A stretch of DNA of 64,000 nt from Prosthecobacter sp. GTDB lineage: Bacteria > Verrucomicrobiota > Verrucomicrobiia > Verrucomicrobiales > Verrucomicrobiaceae. The stretch covers positions 163,553 to 227,552 of the forward strand of contig JABARQ010000015.1 of NCBI GenBank assembly GCA_019186985.1. The letters are read 5' to 3'. The translations under genes and the position numbers were made by a program. Shown here one piece after another: positions 26,686 through 35,349 of this stretch. Numbering within the stretch: the first letter of the stretch is position 1; each line of letters begins with the position of its first letter. Below the pieces are notes generated by a model, which was not told where the DNA came from, did no database searches, and saw nothing but the letters and a program-made list of their open reading frames with translations.

Positions 26686-29402
26686 GCCGCCACGTCAATG
26701 CCATCTCCGGTCGCCTGAGCCTGCGCAAGCCGCAGCGTGATTCGCTGGAACTGCTGCACCGCCTGACCGAGCTGCTCGATTGGACTCAAGGCAGCGCCAA
26801 GAAGACGCCGGACCTCGCTGCCGCGCTGGCAGCGATCCGGAAGGAGTTCCCCACCGTTTCCGACTTTGAACGCGAGTTTGCCTCGCTCTGCTTTGCCCTT
26901 GCCACCGGCGTGGGCAAAACACGGCTCATGGGGGCCTTCATCGCCTACCTGCATCTGGAGCACGGCATCAACAATTTCTTCGTCCTGGCTCCGAACCTCA
27001 CGATCTACAACAAGCTCATCACCGACTTTACGCCGAACACGCCGAAGTATGTCTTCAAAGGCATCTCGGAGTTCGCCACGGATGCGCCTGAGATCATCAC
27101 GGGGGATGATTACGAGTCGAAGGCAGGCACTCTCTTTGACCAGTTGCTGCGCTGCAAGATCAACATCTTCAACATCAGCAAGATCAACAGCGAGGTGCGC
27201 GGCGGGAAATCGCCCCGCATCAAGCGGCTGAGTGAATACATCGGGGAGAGCTACTTTGAGTATCTGGCCAACCTGCCAGACCTCGTGCTGCTGATGGACG
27301 AAAGCCATCGCTACCGAGCCAGCGCCGGAGTGCGGGCCATCAATGAGCTGAAGCCCATCCTGGGCCTCGAACTGACGGCGACACCCTTTGTTGAAGGCCC
27401 GAAAGGCGCGGTGCCCTTCAAGAACGTGATCCTCGACTACCCGCTGGGCCGGGCGATGAACGATGGCTTTGTCAAAGAGCCCGCCGTGGTGACTCGCAAG
27501 GACTTCAGCCCGCACGGCATGTCCGCCGAGGCCATCGAGCAACTGAAGCTCGAAGACGGCGTGCGGATGCACGAGCAGACCAAGGTGCTGCTGGAAACCT
27601 ACGCCCGCGAGGCGGATGCCAAGATCGTGAAGCCCTTTGTGCTGGTGATTGCCCGCGACACAACGCACGCCAAACAGTTGTGGGAGCATATCCAATCGGA
27701 TGAGTTCTTTGGCGGACGTTACAGGAACGGCGTTAAGGATGGGAAGCCATTCAACAAAGTCATCCAGGTTGATTCGAGCAAAACTGGAGCGGAAGAAGAA
27801 CAGATGATCTCAGACCTGCTCAAGGTTGAGCAGAACGACGAGCCGACGGAGATCGTGATCCACGTGAACATGCTCAAGGAAGGCTGGGACGTGACAAACC
27901 TCTACACCATCGTCCCCCTGCGCGCGGCCAATGCCCGCATCCTCATCGAGCAGTCCATTGGTCGCGGCCTGCGTCTGCCCTACGGCGAACGCACCGGCGT
28001 TGCGGCGGTGGATCGCCTGAGCATCATCGCGCACGACAAGTTCCAGGAGATCATCGACGAGGCCAACAAGCCCGGCTCGACGATCAAGATGCAGCAGCTG
28101 ATTCTGACCACTGACGAGGCCGGGGAGAAGACCGCCACGGTTGTCTCCGAGTCCAACCTCAAGGCCAAGCTGGGCTTTCAGCCGGAGAATCAGACCAGCA
28201 GCACGGAGAACGCGGGCAAGGACACCAAGCCTGCCTTTGACACCCCGGAGAAGCAGCGCGTGGCGCAGATTGCCTACGACGTGATCAAACGCCTCGAAGC
28301 CAAGACGGAGCAGGTTCCGACCATGGAAGCACTCCAGACGCCGGAGGTGCAGAGCTTCATCGTTCAGGAAGTCGCCGCTCAGTATCATGCGGGGCCGCAG
28401 CAGCTTGAGATGGAAACCATTGCTCCGAAGATCGACGTGGCGGCCATCGTGAGCGAGACCACCAGCCTCGTAGTGAAGGAGATGATCCCCATCCCGCGCA
28501 TCCTTGTGGTGCCGAAGGGCGAGGTGAAGAGCTGGTTTGAGCCGTTCACGCTGGAACTGGCGAACATGAAGTTCCCGGTGCCCTCCAAAGACCTGTGGGT
28601 GCATAACCTGCACACGAACAAGGGAGAAGCCGTGACCGTGAGCAACGACGGTGCCCGCGAAAAACGCATGGAAGACTATGTGGTGTCCGGCTTGGTGGAC
28701 TTTGACGATGTGTCCTACGACACGAATGCCGATCTGCTCTACGACCTCGCCACGCAGACCGTGAACCACTTCCGCAGCTACCTCCCCGAGGAGGAAATCT
28801 GGCAGGTGCTTCATTTCCATCAAAAGGATATCGCCAACGCCATCCACGCCCAGATGCACAAGCATTTCCGCGAGGAAGTGGCAGGCTATGACGTGGTGAT
28901 CAGCAAAGGCTTCACCGAACTCAAGGACAGCGCCTACACCGCCAAGAAGGACCAGCCGCCCCTCGACTACCGCCAGTCGCCCGCCGACAAGAGCAACATG
29001 GCAAAGTATCTCTTCGGCGGCTTTCAGAAGTGCCTGTATCCCGTGCAGAAGTTTGACTCCGACTCCGAGCGGCGTCTGGCCTGCATCCTGGAGCGCGACG
29101 CCATCAAATGGCTCAAGCCTGCCAAAGGGCAGTTCCAGATGTTCTACCGGGATGGAGCCGATCAGCGGGAGTATGTGCCCGACTTTGTCGCCGAAACGGA
29201 ATCCACCATCTACATGCTGGAGCCGAAGGCCAAGACGGAGGTGGATGATCCCATCGTCCTAGCCAAGAAGACCGTGGCCGAAACTTGGTGTCTCAACGCC
29301 AGTGACTACAACGCCAAGCACGGTGGAAAGCCGTGGAAGTATGTGCTTATCCCACATGATCGGATTGCAGACAATATGAGCTTGGAAGTCTTGGCTCGGT
29401 GA
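26682..29402 (+). CDS. res: Type III restriction enzyme Res subunit (helicase-nuclease), 906 aa
   Basis: Superfamily 2 motor: Walker A ATGVGKTRLMG (about residue 74), motif II DESH in LLMDESHRYRAS (about 206), motif III LTATPF, and motif VI IEQSIGRGLRLPYG. The C-terminal nuclease is of PD-(D/E)XK type with YVPDFVAE...MLEPKAK (about 832-850). Res cleaves after ATP-driven sliding between head-to-head target sites recognised by Mod. Length fits the family. It is the last gene of the operon and is translationally coupled to rhuM. The motor and nuclease motifs look intact, so the system is plausibly active. Confidence 0.9.
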   Translation: MSRHVNAISGRLSLRKPQRDSLELLHRLTELLDWTQGSAKKTPDLAAALAAIRKEFPTVSDFEREFASLCFALATGVGKTRLMGAFIAYLHLEHGINNFFVLAPNLTIYNKLITDFTPNTPKYVFKGISEFATDAPEIITGDDYESKAGTLFDQLLRCKINIFNISKINSEVRGGKSPRIKRLSEYIGESYFEYLANLPDLVLLMDESHRYRASAGVRAINELKPILGLELTATPFVEGPKGAVPFKNVILDYPLGRAMNDGFVKEPAVVTRKDFSPHGMSAEAIEQLKLEDGVRMHEQTKVLLETYAREADAKIVKPFVLVIARDTTHAKQLWEHIQSDEFFGGRYRNGVKDGKPFNKVIQVDSSKTGAEEEQMISDLLKVEQNDEPTEIVIHVNMLKEGWDVTNLYTIVPLRAANARILIEQSIGRGLRLPYGERTGVAAVDRLSIIAHDKFQEIIDEANKPGSTIKMQQLILTTDEAGEKTATVVSESNLKAKLGFQPENQTSSTENAGKDTKPAFDTPEKQRVAQIAYDVIKRLEAKTEQVPTMEALQTPEVQSFIVQEVAAQYHAGPQQLEMETIAPKIDVAAIVSETTSLVVKEMIPIPRILVVPKGEVKSWFEPFTLELANMKFPVPSKDLWVHNLHTNKGEAVTVSNDGAREKRMEDYVVSGLVDFDDVSYDTNADLLYDLATQTVNHFRSYLPEEEIWQVLHFHQKDIANAIHAQMHKHFREEVAGYDVVISKGFTELKDSAYTAKKDQPPLDYRQSPADKSNMAKYLFGGFQKCLYPVQKFDSDSERRLACILERDAIKWLKPAKGQFQMFYRDGADQREYVPDFVAETESTIYMLEPKAKTEVDDPIVLAKKTVAETWCLNASDYNAKHGGKPWKYVLIPHDRIADNMSLEVLAR

Positions 29403-29603
29403 CTTGACCTTCTGACGATGTGTCGCACGTGCGGCAGAAGTTGCCCCGCCGACATTGATCGCAACCTTGTGAGATTGGGTCCACTTCACCCCTACCATCC
29501 CCACCATGGGAGGCCCCAACCCCGCCCCTCCCGTCCAGATTCTACCCAGGTTGCCAAGGTCTCTTGGCTGGCTGAATCTCCTCACCCTCAAGGATCCGCG
29601 TCA
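29403..29603. other. Intergenic region between convergent res and fic
   Basis: About 200 bp separate the convergent stop codons. It holds the left copy of the 23-bp direct repeat (29580-29602) and a near-palindrome around TGTCGCACGTGCGGCA (29420-29435). No gene or classical terminator is recognised. Confidence 0.5.
29580..29602 (+). repeat. 23-bp direct repeat, left copy flanking fic
   Basis: CCTCACCCTCAAGGATCCGC plus GTC is identical to 31140-31162. The copy ends 1 bp before the fic stop codon. Confidence 0.8.
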
Positions 29604-30794
29604 CTATGAATTGGCCTCCCGCTCACGGACGCGGCGCGGCAGGAACGCCTGTATCATGCCCCGGTTTGCTGTGACCTTGCCATGGCGTCGCTGGATCAGC
29701 TGCATCTTCGCCACCGCATTGAGGTCCCGCTGCACCATCCGGTCTCCGGCCTTGGCGTATTCACGCGCCAGTTTCGGCGTCAGCAGCGGAATGCTGGAGA
29801 CCTCCACCCATTTGCCATGATCGGTCAGGTCGAAGACGAGTTCGCGCCGACGCTTCTGGGTCGGAGAGGACTTCAGCTTGCGGAACTGCCCGTGCACATA
29901 GTTTTCCCAGGCCACCCGCATCTGCTGTTCCCGCACCAGCGCAATCTGCCCTCGCAGCCCGTCGAGAAAACCGCGCAGCGCATACCGGATGAACGGCAGC
30001 AGGTCGCCGCCCGAGGCGCTGGCTTTCGCCAGTTCCCGGTAATACTCCGTGCGCGTCAGGTTGTAGTGATCGCTCAGCAGGTGAGCCGCCGGCAACGGGA
30101 TGCCGTTGGCAAACAGGACGTGGAACTCCATCATGCGCGCCGTCCGTCCATTGCCATCGCCAAACGGGTGAATCCACGCCAGATACACGTGCGCAACGAT
30201 GGACTTGATCAGGGCAAAAGGGATGCGCAGCTCTTCATCCGGCGGCACGAAGTCGCTGCTGTTCAACCAGGTGCACAGGCGGTCCATCAGGTAGCCGCAG
30301 TCCTCCGCAGGCGCGCCGCGATACACATGGCCCACCACCACGGAGTGCGTGCGGATTTCACCCGCCACGGTGCCTTCGGGCAGTTCCAGCCCTTTCAGCA
30401 CGCCCCGATTGTAATCGCGGATCAAATCCATGCACAGGCTTCGGTCCGCCCCGTTGGGATCGAGCAGCTGCCGGGCCTCATCGTTGCACAGGTCCACAAT
30501 GTTCTGCACCTCCTGCTGGAGATACTTTTGGGACTTGGGCAGGTCCAGCTTGCCATCGATCAACTGCCTCACCTGGTCTTCGCTAAGCGTGTTGCCCTCG
30601 ATCGCCGTCGTCGCCAGCACCCCTTTGGCCAGATAGATGCGGTGCAGGTCATCCGCCACATCCGGGCGCAGCGGCACCCCGCTCAAATGCTGCACCTTGG
30701 AGGCAATCTCCCCCAAAATCAGCCAGAGACGGGAATCGTCCTGCGGCAGCCGGAGAGCGAATTTGAGCCACGGATGGGACGTTTCATACTTCAT
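29604..30794 (-). CDS. Fic family protein (predicted AMP-transferase), class II, 396 aa
   Basis: The Fic active-site motif HPFGDGNGRTAR is intact (His about residue 209). An N-terminal inhibitory motif TTAIEG (62-67, pattern S/T-xxx-E-G/N) marks a class II, self-inhibited Fic. The N terminus holds a Fic_N-like helical region and the C terminus (about 300-390) a winged-helix-like tail. Fic proteins transfer AMP or other nucleotide groups to protein hydroxyls, often gyrase or GTPases, and are frequent in islands. It is convergent to res and bracketed by 23-bp direct repeats. No separate antitoxin is seen, as expected if inhibition is internal. Confidence 0.9.
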   Translation of the reverse strand: MKYETSHPWLKFALRLPQDDSRLWLILGEIASKVQHLSGVPLRPDVADDLHRIYLAKGVLATTAIEGNTLSEDQVRQLIDGKLDLPKSQKYLQQEVQNIVDLCNDEARQLLDPNGADRSLCMDLIRDYNRGVLKGLELPEGTVAGEIRTHSVVVGHVYRGAPAEDCGYLMDRLCTWLNSSDFVPPDEELRIPFALIKSIVAHVYLAWIHPFGDGNGRTARMMEFHVLFANGIPLPAAHLLSDHYNLTRTEYYRELAKASASGGDLLPFIRYALRGFLDGLRGQIALVREQQMRVAWENYVHGQFRKLKSSPTQKRRRELVFDLTDHGKWVEVSSIPLLTPKLAREYAKAGDRMVQRDLNAVAKMQLIQRRHGKVTANRGMIQAFLPRRVREREANS

Positions 30795-30803
30795 AAACGG
30801 CGG

Positions 30804-30832
30804 AGTTAACCTGGCTAAAAACGTGCCGTCAA
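30804..30832 (-). promoter_or_regulatory. Predicted fic promoter
   Basis: On the minus strand TTGACG (30832-30827), a 17-bp spacer and TTAACT (30809-30804) give a good sigma-70 match. The -10 ends only 9 bp before the ATG at 30794, so the transcript would be leaderless or nearly so. Confidence 0.4.
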
Positions 30833-31199
30833 CCTTACTTATGGCCTGAATTGACCTTTTTCAGAGAACTTTTGGCGGGCTTTTCAGAGAGCGTGGCAAT
30901 CGCCCCTTCGAATTCCCCTCTTTGCCGTCTGGTCTCGGGCTTCGCAGTCGGCGACGGTGCGTTGGAGGGGCCGGTGGCAGGTTCGCTGTTCGGGTCCCGG
31001 GCACAAGCTTGCCCCCGAAGGCATCGCTCAGGATGGGTTGCAGCAAGGCCTGCGCGCTCTTCCAGCTTCGCTGCCAGGTCCGCTTCGAGATGGTCGATGA
31101 CATCAAGGCCACGCTCTGACACCCATCATGCTCGCTTAACCTCACCCTCAAGGATCCGCGTCGCCCCCCTCCCAGCTCCTCACCTGTGCCCATCCCGGC
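30833..31199. other. Intergenic region upstream of fic, no supported gene
   Basis: A minus-strand open frame of 95 codons (30835-31122; contains DVIDHLEADLAAKLEERAG) has some protein-like character but no recognised family and no clear ribosome binding site. The right copy of the 23-bp repeat is at 31140-31162. Nothing else is identified. Confidence 0.35.
31140..31162 (+). repeat. 23-bp direct repeat, right copy flanking fic
   Basis: It is identical to 29580-29602, exactly 1,560 bp downstream. The pair encloses the fic gene, its predicted promoter and about 300 bp upstream. Confidence 0.8.
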
Positions 31200-31430
31200 T
31201 AGCCCGTCTTACTTTCACTTTTCCTGACGAGGTGCTGCGCGAGCCAGTCTCCCAGGAAACCCTTCAGACCTGGTTGAAGGAGGCCAAGGCCCAGGGCGCT
31301 CGATCCATCCTTTGCCTGCTCGCCGTTGATCATCTCCGCCTTGATGCGGATGCCTTTCCTGGAGAATCGCTTAAGGCCTATCAGCAGGCAGGGTTCGAGG
31401 TCAGTCACATTCCCGCAGAGACCACCGCCA
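31200..31430 (+). pseudogene. Truncated dual-specificity/tyrosine phosphatase-like gene fragment
   Basis: The frame encodes FPDEVLREPVSQETLQTWLK, then ARSILCLLAVDHLRL and YQQAGFEVSHIPAE. This resembles the N-terminal part of bacterial dual-specificity-phosphatase-like proteins. The expected catalytic HCxAGxxRT segment is absent: the frame runs into a 10-bp tandem repeat and then into the sulfatase leader. No proper start codon precedes it. The family call is from pattern memory; the truncation is visible. Confidence 0.5.
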
Positions 31431-31460
31431 ACCACCGCCAACCACCGCCAACCACCGCCA
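31421..31460 (+). repeat. Four perfect 10-bp tandem units ACCACCGCCA
   Basis: Four head-to-tail copies lie at the point where the phosphatase-like fragment loses similarity, 72 bp before the sulfatase start. This may be a slippage-prone tract at a deletion junction. Confidence 0.85.
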
Positions 31461-31532
31461 AACTCCCCCGCGTGAAATGTGGCGGCTTGTTCCGGCGTTC
31501 CCGCTCACGCCAGCCCCCGGCCCATCCACCTC

Positions 31533-33092
31533 ATGCAACGCCTCCTTCTTCTCCTACCGCTGTTCCTGGCGTTGTTCACTCCTTCCCTCTGCCGTGCCGC
31601 CGCCTCCGCTCCCCGGCCGAACATCGTCCTCATGCTGGTCGATGACATGGGCGTCATGGACACCTCCCTGCCCTTCCTCACCGGCCCCGACGGCAGGCCC
31701 GAGCGTCATCCGCTGAACCAATTTTATCGCACGCCGAACATGGAGCGCCTCGCCGCCCGCGGCGTCAGGTTTAACCAATTCTGCGCCATGAGCGTCTGCT
31801 CGCCCACCCGCATCTCGATCCTCACCGGCCAGAACGCCGCACGCCACCGCACCACCAACTGGATCAATCCCGACAACGACAACGCCGGCCCGCAGGGGCC
31901 GCCTGCCTGGAACTGGCAGGGCCTGAAGCCGGGCAACGTCACCCTGCCCGGCCTGCTCAGGTCCGCAGGCTACCGAACCATCCATGTCGGCAAGGGCCAC
32001 TTCGCCCCGCGCGCCTTCGAGGCCGCCAGCCCGGCCGCCCTGGGCTTCGACATCAACGTCGCCGGCGGCTCCATCGGTGCGCCAGGCAGCTACTACGGCG
32101 CCCAAAATTTCGATCGTCCCGCGAAGGGCAAAGGCAAGGGCAGGGCTTCACGTGGCAGCCATGCCGTCCCGGGCCTCGAAAAATACCACGGCCAGGACAT
32201 CTTCCTCACCGAGGCCCTCACCCTGGAGGCCAAGGCCCATGTCAGCGAGGCCGTGAAGTCAGAGAAGCCCTTCTTCCTCTACTTCGCCCAGTACGCCGTG
32301 CATGCCCCCTTCGACTCCGACCCGCGCTTTGCCGCCCACTACAAGGACAGCGGCAAAAGCCCGCAGGCCCAGGCCTTCGCCACCCTGGTGGAAGGCATGG
32401 ACAAGTCCCTCGGCGACCTCCTGGATCATCTCGACACGCTCGGCGTCGCCGACAACACGCTCGTCCTGTTCCTCGGCGACAACGGCAGCGACGCCCCTCT
32501 CGGACACGAGCATGAGGTGGCCTGCGCCGCCCCGCTGCGCGGCAAGAAGGGCTCGCACTATGAAGGCGGCATGCGCGTGCCCTTCATCGCCGCCTGGGCG
32601 AAGCCCGACGCCTCCAGCCCGGTGCAGCAGCGCCTGCCCATCGCCCAGAACGCCATCCAGCCGCAGCAGGCCGCCGTTTATGACATCCAGCCCACCCTGC
32701 TCGGCGTCGCCCAGGTCGCCGCACCCGCAGCCCATGTGATGGACGGGCGCAGGCTCGACACGCTGCTGACGGCCCGGCCGGACCCGGCGCGTGATGAAAA
32801 GTTCCTCATGCATTATCCGCATGCCCCGCATCGCACAAACTACTTCACCAGCTTCCGCGACGGCCCCTGGAAGGTGGTTTATCATTACTTCCCCACCGAG
32901 GTGAGCGGCGGCAGTCATTACCAATTGTTCAACCTCAAGCAGGATCCTTATGAACAAAAGGACCTCGCCTCGACGCATCCCGAGGAGCTGAAACGGATGA
33001 TGCAGGGGCTGATCGCCGGGCTTGAAGCCCAGGGCGCCGTGTATCCGGTGGCAAAAGGCACGCAGACGCCCGTGAAACCCAGGCTTCCCTGA
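31533..33092 (+). CDS. Secreted arylsulfatase-family sulfatase, 519 aa
   Basis: The ATG at 31533 starts a signal peptide (MQRLLLLLPLFLALFTPSLC). Sulfatase family S1 features: RPNIVLMLVDDMG metal-binding opening, formylglycine motif CSPTR (Cys about 89), HVGKGHF (usual HxGKWH, here G for W), FLGDNGSD second metal site and KKGSHYEGGMRVPFI. The Cys is converted to formylglycine in active enzymes. Substrates are sulfated polysaccharides or other sulfate esters, not predictable here. It is followed after 11 bp by a hydroxylase gene. Confidence 0.9.
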   Translation: MQRLLLLLPLFLALFTPSLCRAAASAPRPNIVLMLVDDMGVMDTSLPFLTGPDGRPERHPLNQFYRTPNMERLAARGVRFNQFCAMSVCSPTRISILTGQNAARHRTTNWINPDNDNAGPQGPPAWNWQGLKPGNVTLPGLLRSAGYRTIHVGKGHFAPRAFEAASPAALGFDINVAGGSIGAPGSYYGAQNFDRPAKGKGKGRASRGSHAVPGLEKYHGQDIFLTEALTLEAKAHVSEAVKSEKPFFLYFAQYAVHAPFDSDPRFAAHYKDSGKSPQAQAFATLVEGMDKSLGDLLDHLDTLGVADNTLVLFLGDNGSDAPLGHEHEVACAAPLRGKKGSHYEGGMRVPFIAAWAKPDASSPVQQRLPIAQNAIQPQQAAVYDIQPTLLGVAQVAAPAAHVMDGRRLDTLLTARPDPARDEKFLMHYPHAPHRTNYFTSFRDGPWKVVYHYFPTEVSGGSHYQLFNLKQDPYEQKDLASTHPEELKRMMQGLIAGLEAQGAVYPVAKGTQTPVKPRLP

Positions 33093-33103
33093 ACCCGCAC
33101 ACC

Positions 33104-33898
33104 ATGCTGCGCCAGATGCTCATCTCCGAAACGCTGCCGAAGCCGCTTCAGCTTCTGCTGGGCATCGCCCTGGAAAACTGGCTGCGCTACGCCCTGGTCG
33201 CCGGACTGGCCTGGCTGCTCGCTTATGGGCTGTTCAAGAAACACTGGTGGCGACGCAAGATCATCCAGCGCGACCCTGCGTCGGAGGATGTCCGGCGCGA
33301 GATCCGCTGGTCGCTGCTCACGGCCCTTATCTACGGACTGGTCGGCACCGCCACCATCATCGCCGGCAAGGCCTTCGGCTGGCAGATGTACCGGAAGATC
33401 GGCCTGTACGGCTGGGGCTGGTTCTTCACCAGCATCCTCATCGCCATCGTCGTGCATGACACCTGGTTCTACTGGACCCACCGGCTCATGCATCACCGCC
33501 GGCTGTTCCGGCTGTTTCACAAGGTGCATCATGAAAGCACCAACCCCAGCCCCTGGGCGGCCTACTCCTTCGCGCCGCTGGAGGCGCTGGCCCAGGCCTG
33601 CATCTTCCCGCTGCTCGCCTTCACCGTGCCGATGCATCCCCTGGCCTTCTTCGTGTTCATGGTCTGGCAGATCACCTTCAACGTCATCGGCCACACGGGC
33701 TATGAATACTTCCCGCCCTGGCTGATGAAATCCTGGCTGGGAAGGCTGCTGAACACACCGACCAACCACGTCCAGCATCACGAGAAGATGCGCGGCAACT
33801 ACGGCCTCTACTTCAACGTCTGGGACCGGCTCATGGGCACCAACCACCGCGACTACGAGGCGCGCTTTGAAGAGGTCACCAGCCGCCCCCGGGGCTGA
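33104..33898 (+). CDS. Sterol desaturase / fatty acid hydroxylase superfamily membrane protein, 264 aa
   Basis: Di-iron histidine boxes of the superfamily are complete: HDTWFYWTHRLMHH, FHKVHHES, and NHVQHH near the C terminus. Several hydrophobic segments (about 20-45, 65-90, 105-125, 155-185) indicate an integral membrane protein. The family hydroxylates or desaturates lipids and carotenoids. It lies 11 bp after the sulfatase and is probably co-transcribed; no functional link is evident. Confidence 0.88.
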   Translation: MLRQMLISETLPKPLQLLLGIALENWLRYALVAGLAWLLAYGLFKKHWWRRKIIQRDPASEDVRREIRWSLLTALIYGLVGTATIIAGKAFGWQMYRKIGLYGWGWFFTSILIAIVVHDTWFYWTHRLMHHRRLFRLFHKVHHESTNPSPWAAYSFAPLEALAQACIFPLLAFTVPMHPLAFFVFMVWQITFNVIGHTGYEYFPPWLMKSWLGRLLNTPTNHVQHHEKMRGNYGLYFNVWDRLMGTNHRDYEARFEEVTSRPRG

Positions 33899-33975
33899 GG
33901 GTTTCAAGCAAGGCGGGGCCGGGCCTGAAACGCCCGGACGCCGAACCACGTTTGCTTCTTCATCCTGCCACGATC

Positions 33976-35292
33976 ATGAAAGTCCTCCTCCCCCTCCTGA
34001 TTCTCGCCTCCAGCCTTCAATCCGCCGATGTCCAGGGCTGGACGCAGGAAAGCCCGCGCGAGGAGATCCGCCCGCAGTTCGGCAGCGCAGGCGAAAACAC
34101 GCTCGTCATCGCCCACGACCAGCGCGAGGGCCTGGACGGCTGGTTTCAAAAGGGCTTCGAGGTGAAGGGCGGCGGCTTTTACCGCTTCCAGGTGAAACGG
34201 AAAACTTCCGGTGTCGTCAACCTGCGCCAGAGCTGCCTCGTGCGCATCCTCTGGCAGGGGGCGGACGGCAAAGGCGTGCCGCTCGACGCCGCACCCGAAT
34301 ACATTCTGCCCAACCTTCCCATGCCCAGCGCCGAGCCCGAGTATCCCACCGACGGCACGACGGATGCCGAGGGCTGGACCACGGTGAGCGGCGTCTATCA
34401 CGCCCCCTCGAAGGCGGTGAAGGCCACCGTGGAACTGCATCTGCAATGGGCGCCCGGAGGCCGGGTCGAATGGCGTGACGCCGAGTTTGCCACCACAGAG
34501 GTACCGGCTCCACGCAAGGTCCGGCTTGCCACCGTGCATCACAAGCCCTCGGGCAAATCACCACGCGAAAACTGCGAGGAGTTCGCCCCGCTCATCGCCG
34601 AGGCCGCGCAGAAGAAGGCCGGCCTCGTCGTGCTCGGCGAGACGGTGCCCACGGCCTCGGCAGGCGTGAAGTCACTGAAGACCGAGGACACCGCCGAGCC
34701 CATCCCGGGCCCCTCGACCGAGTATTTCGCCGCCCTCGCCAAACAGCACCGCCTGCACATTGTGCTCAGCCTTTACGAAAAGGAGGCGCACCTCATCTAC
34801 AACACCGCCGTGCTCCTCGGCCCCGACGGCACCCTGATCGGCAAGTATCGCAAAGTCTCCCTCCCGCCCGGCGAAGCCGCAAAAGGCATCGCGCCCGGCA
34901 AAGATTATCCCGTCTTCGACACCGCCTTTGGCAAAGTCGGCATGATGGTCTGTTACGACGGCTTCTTCCCCGAGGTCGCCCGCGAACTCACGAAGAACGG
35001 CGCCGAGGTCATCGCGTGGCCCGTGTGGGGCTGCAATCCGCTCCTTGCCCAGGCCCGCGCCTGTGAGAACCACGTCTTCGTCATCAGCAGCACCTTCATG
35101 AAACCGGAGGACGGCTGGATGTATTCCGCCATCTACGACCAAGGCGGCAGACCCATCGCCAAAGGCGAGAAATGGGGCACCGTCGTCGTCGCAGAAGTGG
35201 ACCTCAACCAGGCCTACTACGGCCCTTACAACCTCGGCGACTTCCATTCGATGATCGCGAGGCACCGCCCGCCGGTGCCGAGTGGGAAGTGA
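33976..35292 (+). CDS. Secreted carbon-nitrogen hydrolase (nitrilase superfamily) with N-terminal beta domain, 438 aa
   Basis: The ATG at 33976 begins a signal peptide (MKVLLPLLILASSLQSADVQ). The first about 180 residues look like a carbohydrate-binding-type jelly roll (GLDGWFQKGFEVKGGGFYRF). The catalytic triad is visible: Glu in VVLGETV (about 34636), Lys in KYRKVSLPPGE (about 34847), Cys in MMVCYDGFFPE (about 34950). The superfamily hydrolyses amides or nitriles. An exported, sugar-binding version is uncommon but occurs in Verrucomicrobia and Planctomycetes. Substrate unknown. Confidence 0.85.
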   Translation: MKVLLPLLILASSLQSADVQGWTQESPREEIRPQFGSAGENTLVIAHDQREGLDGWFQKGFEVKGGGFYRFQVKRKTSGVVNLRQSCLVRILWQGADGKGVPLDAAPEYILPNLPMPSAEPEYPTDGTTDAEGWTTVSGVYHAPSKAVKATVELHLQWAPGGRVEWRDAEFATTEVPAPRKVRLATVHHKPSGKSPRENCEEFAPLIAEAAQKKAGLVVLGETVPTASAGVKSLKTEDTAEPIPGPSTEYFAALAKQHRLHIVLSLYEKEAHLIYNTAVLLGPDGTLIGKYRKVSLPPGEAAKGIAPGKDYPVFDTAFGKVGMMVCYDGFFPEVARELTKNGAEVIAWPVWGCNPLLAQARACENHVFVISSTFMKPEDGWMYSAIYDQGGRPIAKGEKWGTVVVAEVDLNQAYYGPYNLGDFHSMIARHRPPVPSGK

Positions 35293-35349
35293 TGTCATGG
35301 AAAGCAGAGCTTCTCGCTCATTCGCTCCAGGCCTCGTTTCCCTTTTCGC

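Noticed and set aside
18503-29402. DISARM system
   Set aside because: An SNF2 helicase and a methyltransferase are present, but no DrmA/DrmB (DUF1998)/DrmC proteins are seen, and Mod/Res are typical type III subunits.
30835-31122. 95-codon minus-strand ORF upstream of fic
   Set aside because: No recognised family or ribosome binding site; listed only as intergenic content.
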